Of a stretch of DNA of 20,124 nt, positions 15,531 through 20,124 are shown one piece after another (position 1 is the first letter of the stretch; each line of letters starts with the position of its first letter). The notes beneath the pieces were generated by a model, which made no database searches, was not told where the DNA came from, and saw only the letters and a list, made by a program, of their open reading frames with translations. The stretch is from NCBI GenBank assembly GCA_015179025.1, contig WHUX01000543.1:1-20124 (forward strand), read 5' to 3'. Made by a program: the position numbers and the translations under genes. The DNA comes from Terfezia claveryi. Its lineage: Eukaryota; Ascomycota; Pezizomycetes; Pezizales; Pezizaceae.

Positions 15531-16814
15531 AAAGTGAACAAAATGATAGAGCTCAAACGAGCATAAGGTATTTGAGAGAAATTTTGATGAAAGAAAGATA
15601 AAACAGATACGACAAGGTTACTAATATAGTAGAAGAGGATGAAAACAAGTTAGAGTTGGTAATGTCCACAATGTATATAACAAAATGACTTTGTAATATT
15701 TGGTGGTGCGTTAAAACATACAATACTTTTTGCTAATGTAGAAATTACAATGAATTGGAATGTAATTAAAAAAAATATGAATCGAGACAAATTTAATATG
15801 TATCGTACTACTAATTAGTAGAACATGAAACTAAGCCAGTGGTAGCTAGAGTGATGCATGAGTGTATATGTGTCCTCAACAGGGGTAACTAGTGGGCATC
15901 AAAGCGAGTCAAAAAGGAACCTTGAGTGGTCAATTGGCCCCCACTCAGCCCCTTGGTGTCTCTAACATAGTCGATAGTAGCGGTCTGAAGCAAGCCGAAA
16001 AGGGACTCTAACCTGTCGATTGGCCCCTACTCTCCAGCCCCTTAGTGTCTCTAATGTAGTTAACAGTGGCAGCCTGAGAAAGTAGATAAAACCATGTTTG
16101 CACTATAGTAATAGCAATTATTCTCATTCACCTTCCTCCTCGTGCTACCAGAAAACAAGTACTATAGATACCAATTCCGAATCAAGCAGACAAATACGAA
16201 AGACAAGCATAGCCTTAAGGTATGAACTTTTCATACTTAGTTACTTGGCCAATATCATAGTTTGGCAGTTATCCAGTGTAATCTTAGTATGTGCGATTCT
16301 AGGCTTAATGGGCTTGCCCAATTGACCTGTTGCACTGAATAGATTTTGATTTTATTTTCATTGCTACTTAGAGAACTGTGCTTTTGGAGGCCACAGGCAG
16401 CTTCACAGCTATAGTAGTTGAAAATAGTAAAACCTTCAGAGACAGAAAAAGGTACTATAGTGGAAAATAATCAGACATTGTTATAAGCTTGCAGCTAATC
16501 CTTTTAAGTGGTATCTATGTCACTTTCCCTACTACCCGAGGCCGATGGCTATACCTATGCCAATAGAAGTGCCTGCTACCCCGAGTGAAGCAACAACTCT
16601 AGAGCTTGAGGAAGAGAAAGTACCTAGCAAGGAGGCCGAGTGTAATGAATAGTACTAGGCAGTATTCATTCGATAACGTTTATACAATCTATATCTGTAG
16701 GCACGGATGTTTGTGTATTTCGGTTCCGCTGAGGTAAGACCTTAGAAGGGTAGGGAGATTACTATGTAGGACGTTTCTGGAGGGAACAGTAATTAACTGG
16801 TGTAATCTATCTTA
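15531..16814. other. Intergenic, no recognisable gene
   Basis: AT-rich in its first part, with no frame I can assign. It may hold the terminal end of the KDZ-like transposon and unrelated old sequence. The only structure I see is the tandem duplication at 15908-16077. A 75-codon plus-strand frame at 16098-16325 has a hydrophobic C-terminal half but no other support. Confidence 0.5.
15908..16077. repeat. Imperfect tandem duplication, about 86-base unit
   Basis: Two units share a core such as ATTGGCCCC, CAGCCCCTT, GTGTCTCTAA and CCTGA/TCTGA in the same order and spacing. They are GC-richer than their surroundings and diverged mainly by transitions. Confidence 0.75.
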
Positions 16815-17390
16815 TGTAATAATGGCTCTGGGGGCAAGGCGACCAAGAGGTACGCCGGAGCAAGGGCAAGGCTAGGATAACACACACGTAGGAATGCTAT
16901 GTGTGTGACCAGGGGGAGGCTGAGATAGGAGGCAAGGGCAAGAGGCAAGAGGGGCAGAGGGCAGGGGACACGAGATACGCGGAAGCAGTTGCCGCGTGTG
17001 TCAAGGAAGGCAGCTGGGCTGCAAACACAAGGCGAGGAAAGGCAAGGACAGGAGGTTCGCGGGGTGGGCAGCAGGGCTACAGAGTCGAGGCGAGACAAGG
17101 AGGTGTACAAGGGAGATGCACCAATCGTGGAGAGAAGCAAGGCCATGTATTGGATATACAAGACGTTGGATGGGGATCCAACGATAGTACGAGGGACAGG
17201 CTCTATATATACATAACTCGGTCAGGGCAATGGGGGAATAAGCTTCCCTATCTCGGAAGCCAAGGAAAAGGTAATGATAACGATAACCCATCACCTGCGA
17301 TTGCAGGTGATGACAAAGACAAAGACAACAATAGCAATGACCCGTCACCTGCGATCGCAGGTGATGACAACTGAATACACGGTTGTTACA
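16815..17390 (-). repeat. Copy D 3' LTR (576 bp)
   Basis: On the minus strand TGTAACAACCG to CATTATTACA, aligned with the A and B LTRs. It has two palindromes: 17291-17310 (near-perfect) and 17345-17364 (TCACCTGCGATCGCAGGTGA, perfect over 20 bases). The hairpin at the predicted transcript start (17165-17182) is intact. Only one end hairpin (about 16884-16907) remains. Confidence 0.92.
17204..17211 (-). promoter_or_regulatory. TATA box of copy D LTR
   Basis: TATATATA, 22 bases before the 17165-17182 hairpin on the minus strand, the same spacing pattern as in copy A. Confidence 0.65.
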
Positions 17391-17530
17391 CTATCCCCCC
17401 TTTAGGCTGGAGCTCCAGCAACTAGAAGGCCTGGGCATGATAACCAGCAAAATCAACACAGAAGACAACAACAACGGTAGAAACAAGAACCCCAACTCCA
17501 AACAACAACAAGAATGCAAAAGGTCTGACA
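17391..17530 (-). other. Copy D 3' untranslated stretch with polypurine tract
   Basis: Short non-coding DNA between the pol stop and the LTR. The tract AAAGGGGGGA is at 17394-17403 (minus), followed by TAG and the LTR. It carries no CCTGCGAT palindrome, unlike copy B. Confidence 0.8.
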
Positions 17531-17923
17531 TCATTCAACTGGGCGAGACTTCCTCGAGTATCGTTGGTGGAACAGGGTGACCAAATCCTACGCATTCTCC
17601 AAGTCCTCCGCAGGTTGCCAGGTAGTCTCCTCATCCCCTAACCACTTGACCTTATACTGAACTCGTCCGTAGTGTTTCCTTGAGTCCAGTACCTCCTCAA
17701 CCTCCCACTCCTCTTCACCTGTGATCACCACTGGAGGAGGTGGGGGGTGCTTTTGCCCAGGAAGGGGATCGTCGGCGGCTGGCTCGATCTCCGAGACATG
17801 AACGACCGGATGGCGCTTGATATCCTTGGGAAACCTCAGCTGATAAGCATGAGTGCCCACAGCTGCTAACACCTCATAAGGGCCTAGGAACTTGTGATCC
17901 AGCTTGTGAGATGGCCGTTCCGT
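17531..17923 (-). pseudogene. Copy D pol: GPY module and chromodomain (same frame)
   Basis: Read on the minus strand: TERPSHKLDHKFLGPYEV, EIEPAADDPLPGQ, PPPPPVVITGEEEWEVEE and the chromodomain YKVKWLGDEETTWQ, all in one frame. This copy shows the ancestral in-frame join, with six C at the hinge (17742-17747). TAG at 17588-17590 replaces CAG seen in copy A (ENAQDLV). The natural stop is at 17531-17533. Confidence 0.88.
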
Positions 17924-19240
17924 TCAGAAGTGCCTGCTGGAGAGCCACACCTTGTCTCCTGGCTGATATCTGGGGGCTAGCAACCGTGATCCATTGGCAT
18001 ACTCAGCTTGCCGGGCTTGCGCATATCCCAGCTCGGCTTTCAGGGTACGGTGGAGTACAGCAATTCCAACCGCGAACTCCTTAGCTGGGGGGTGCGCTTT
18101 TTGCAGGGGCGCAAGGGCATCCACGAACCGGGGGTGCCAACCGTAATTAGCCAGGAAAGGGGAGGTTTTGGAGGATTCCGAGAACTGGTTGTTCGCGGTG
18201 AATTTGCAAGTGGCCAGCAACGAAACCCAGTTATCCTGCTGGTAATTGACAAAGGCCCGCAGTTATTGCTCCATAATGGCATTCATCCTCTCCGATTGGC
18301 CATCCGTCTGGGGGTGATATGCCATTGACAGGCGTACTTTGATCCCCAGAAGTTCGCAGAAGGCTTGCTAGAATTCTGAGATAAACTGAGGGCTACGGTC
18401 GGATACGATCAACTCAGGAAGGCTATGGTATCGGAATACATTGTTGAGGTAGAGGTTGGCTAACTCTGGGGCGGAGCAGGTGTCCCGGCAAGGTATAACA
18501 TGCCTCATTTTCGTCAACCGATCTACTACCATCAAGATGGCATTGAACCCCAAATCTTCTGGCAACCCTGTCACGAAGTCCATAGTCAGGTGCAGCCATG
18601 GCCGATCAGGGATATCCAGAGGTTTCAAGGTCCCATACGGGGCATGGCAGACAGGCTTAGCATGCTTGCAAACGTGGCAGTTCCATACGTACCGCTCCAC
18701 GTCCTTCTGTTGGTCAATCCATGTGTATTCCCTGGCCAGAAGCTCTAATGTTTTGGCCACTCCAGGGTGACCTGCAACTAGGCTGTCATAGTGTTCCTTG
18801 ATCAATCGAAGGCGCAGCTCTCCTTCCGGCACATACAGCCATTCAAGGTAGTAGAGGAGGCCTTTCTGGACGGTACACTCGGCTAGGGAGATCTTGGGGT
18901 GGCGGCGCTGGCCAGAATCCACTGCAGTGATAATTTCCTTGGCTAGGGGGTCGTCCTCATATGCCTGTCTCACTAGTTGTTGGAGGTCAGCCTTAGATTC
19001 CACATCAGCCTCAGCCTCAGCTTCAGCTTCCGCAAGGGTATTGGGCGCCAGGTCAAGATTTTCAGGTTTCAGTACCACCTGATTCTGGTACTTTAGCCTT
19101 TCATCCCCCCCTTTAGGGAGATCTCCTGATCTCCTGGTCAGTGCATCCGGCTTACCTCCAGCCTTTCCCAGCCGATACCTTATCTTGAAGTTAAACCGAG
19201 AGAGGAATTCCGACCACCTAGCCTGTTGGCAATTTAGCAA
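17924..19240 (-). pseudogene. Copy D pol: RNase H end, linker and integrase
   Basis: A long minus-strand frame (19240-18368) covers KPDALTRRSGD, the linker, a complete H2C2 finger (EHYDSLVAGH, C-H-V-C), Asp in TMDFVTGLPED and Asp in VSDRSPQF. It stops at TAG 18368-18370 (TGG in A, TAG also in B). The same frame goes on through Glu in SERMN, a TAA about 18253, and NYGWHPRFVD to RHF, with TGA at 17924-17926 replacing CGA of A. The zinc finger and triad are the most complete of the three copies, but the stops make it non-functional. Confidence 0.9.
19103..19116 (-). promoter_or_regulatory. Central purine tract in copy D
   Basis: On the minus strand CCTAAAGGGGGGGAT inside the RNase H-integrase linker (coding PKGGDE). 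It almost repeats the 3' polypurine tract. A role in plus-strand priming is inferred only. Confidence 0.35.
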
Positions 19241-20124
19241 TTTGGTAGTTGTGAAGTACTCTATGTTCTTATGGTCAGAGAGGACCTCGATAACCCCCTT
19301 TGCCTATTCCAGGTGTGGTCTCCATTCTTTGAATGCTCGCACAATGGCCATTAACCCTTATCATAGATCTCGTAATTACACTCCTCCAGGGAGTGCTTTT
19401 TAGAGAAATAGGCCACTGGGTGGAGGACTCCATCAACATACTGGGACAGGATTCCGGCGGAGACATAGTGGAGGCGTCCGTTTCCATGATGCACTCACTA
19501 TCAGGGTCAAAATGGGCCAGGATTGGGGCTGAGCAGAAGGCTTCCTTGAGGTTCTGGAAGGCAGATTGGGCTTCTGGATTCCAGTGGAAGGCCCTTTTTG
19601 TCAGGTGTAAGCCAGCTTCTACCTTCGTTTTCGTCAAGGCCGTCAGGGGTGCCACGATTCTTGAGTATCCCAGGATAAATCGGCAGTAGAAGTTGGGCAA
19701 ATCCTAGGAAGGCCTGCACATCCTTCAAATTGGCTGGGGTTTCCCACTCTTGGATTGCAGCAACTTTGGCGGGGTCCATCCTAATACCTTCCGTGGTTAT
19801 GATCAAGCCCAGGTACTTCACCTCTTGGACGTGGAATTCGCATTTTTCAGGCTTAAGGTACAGCCCAGCCTGCTCCAGCTTCTCCAAGACTTGCCTGACA
19901 TGGATTTTGTGCTCTGCCAGAGTATCTGAATAGATCAAGATATCGTCGAGGTAAGCCGTACAGAACACGTCCAGGAAGTCTCGCCAGAGTGTCGTTAATA
20001 AAGTGTGGAAAGAGGCCGGGGCATTGGTCAAGCCGAAGGGCATGACGTTGTACTCGAAGTGGCCATAACGTGTCTGGAAGGCAGTTTTTCCACTCCTCCC
20101 CCTCAGCGATCCGTACCAGGTTGT
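19241..20124 (-). pseudogene. Copy D pol: reverse transcriptase (palm on) and RNase H
   Basis: Minus strand. It opens at the window edge with [12 protein letters not shown], where an extra A shifts the frame, then [12 protein letters not shown] and the intact active site YLDDILIYS (19953-19942 for YLDD). A lost base and a gained base around 19970-20000 change about twelve residues and cancel out. A further shift near 19700 separates the thumb ([13 protein letters not shown]), and others near 19470 and 19365 break the RNase H ([20 protein letters not shown]). A TAG near 19305 adds a stop. The catalytic Asp pair survives, unlike in copy B. Confidence 0.9.

Larger units (their letters stand above)
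16815..20124 (-). mobile_element. Copy D: 3' half of a chromodomain Ty3/Gypsy element (minus strand)
   Basis: Read on the minus strand, it runs from the RT palm at the right edge through RNase H, integrase and chromodomain to the polypurine tract (17394-17403) and a 3' LTR (17390 to 16815). It is the same family as A and B. Bases before it, TCTTA at 16810-16814, should be the target-site duplication; the 5' end is outside the window. It faces A and B. Confidence 0.93.

Noticed and set aside
16098..16325. 75-codon frame with a hydrophobic C-terminal half, possible membrane peptide
   Set aside because: Short, no homology recognised, AT-rich surroundings and no promoter or codon support; chance is likely.
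16545..16655. 36-codon frame starting MAIPMPIEVP, Glu-rich
   Set aside because: Too short and unsupported; a second frame over the same bases is equally open.

Overview
The window is a repeat-only stretch of what looks like a filamentous fungal genome. I recognise no host gene, rRNA, tRNA or CRISPR array. It is a nest of broken transposable elements: three copies of one chromodomain Ty3/Gypsy retrotransposon (chromovirus) family, parts of a second, more AT-rich Ty3/Gypsy family, and a decayed cut-and-paste transposase of apparent KDZ/Plavaka type. Chromodomain Gypsy elements, a KDZ-like transposase and stop codons that look like C-to-T damage (CAG or TGG to TAG, CGA to TGA) together suggest a fungus with RIP-like or methylation-driven mutation. 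The species cannot be named from this sequence.

Layout. 1-1941: 3' part of copy A (+), with integrase, chromodomain in a shifted frame, polypurine tract and LTR 1377-1941. 1942-2568: unassigned, weakly open on the minus strand, possibly the leader/gag of a second-family element (C2). 2569-3207: second-family LTR in minus orientation. 3208-7835: second-family element C1 (+), from the RT thumb through RNase H, a long linker, a tandem zinc-knuckle array, integrase, chromodomain and a C-terminal tail to its 3' LTR 7178-7835. 7838-8676 and 15078-15530: the two halves of the KDZ-like transposase pseudogene. 8677-15072: copy B (+), complete from LTR to LTR with a GTTAT target-site duplication, inserted inside that transposase. 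15531-16814: no recognisable gene, one imperfect tandem duplication. 16815-20124: copy D (-), 3' LTR and pol back to the RT palm; its 5' half lies beyond the right edge.

Order of events. B inserted into the KDZ-like transposase. C1 lies directly upstream of that gene's remains, so it probably inserted there too. The simplest reading of the two inverted LTRs at 2569 and 7835 is that a minus-strand sibling (C2) inserted into the RT of C1, and that A later landed in C2. Every coding region is broken. B is the most damaged: about two dozen stops, an RT active site changed to YLDN and a zinc-knuckle Cys changed to Tyr. A keeps the longest open frame and an intact D-D-35-E triad, but has lost one Cys of the integrase zinc finger and carries a frameshift before the chromodomain. 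D keeps YLDD but has several frameshifts and stops.
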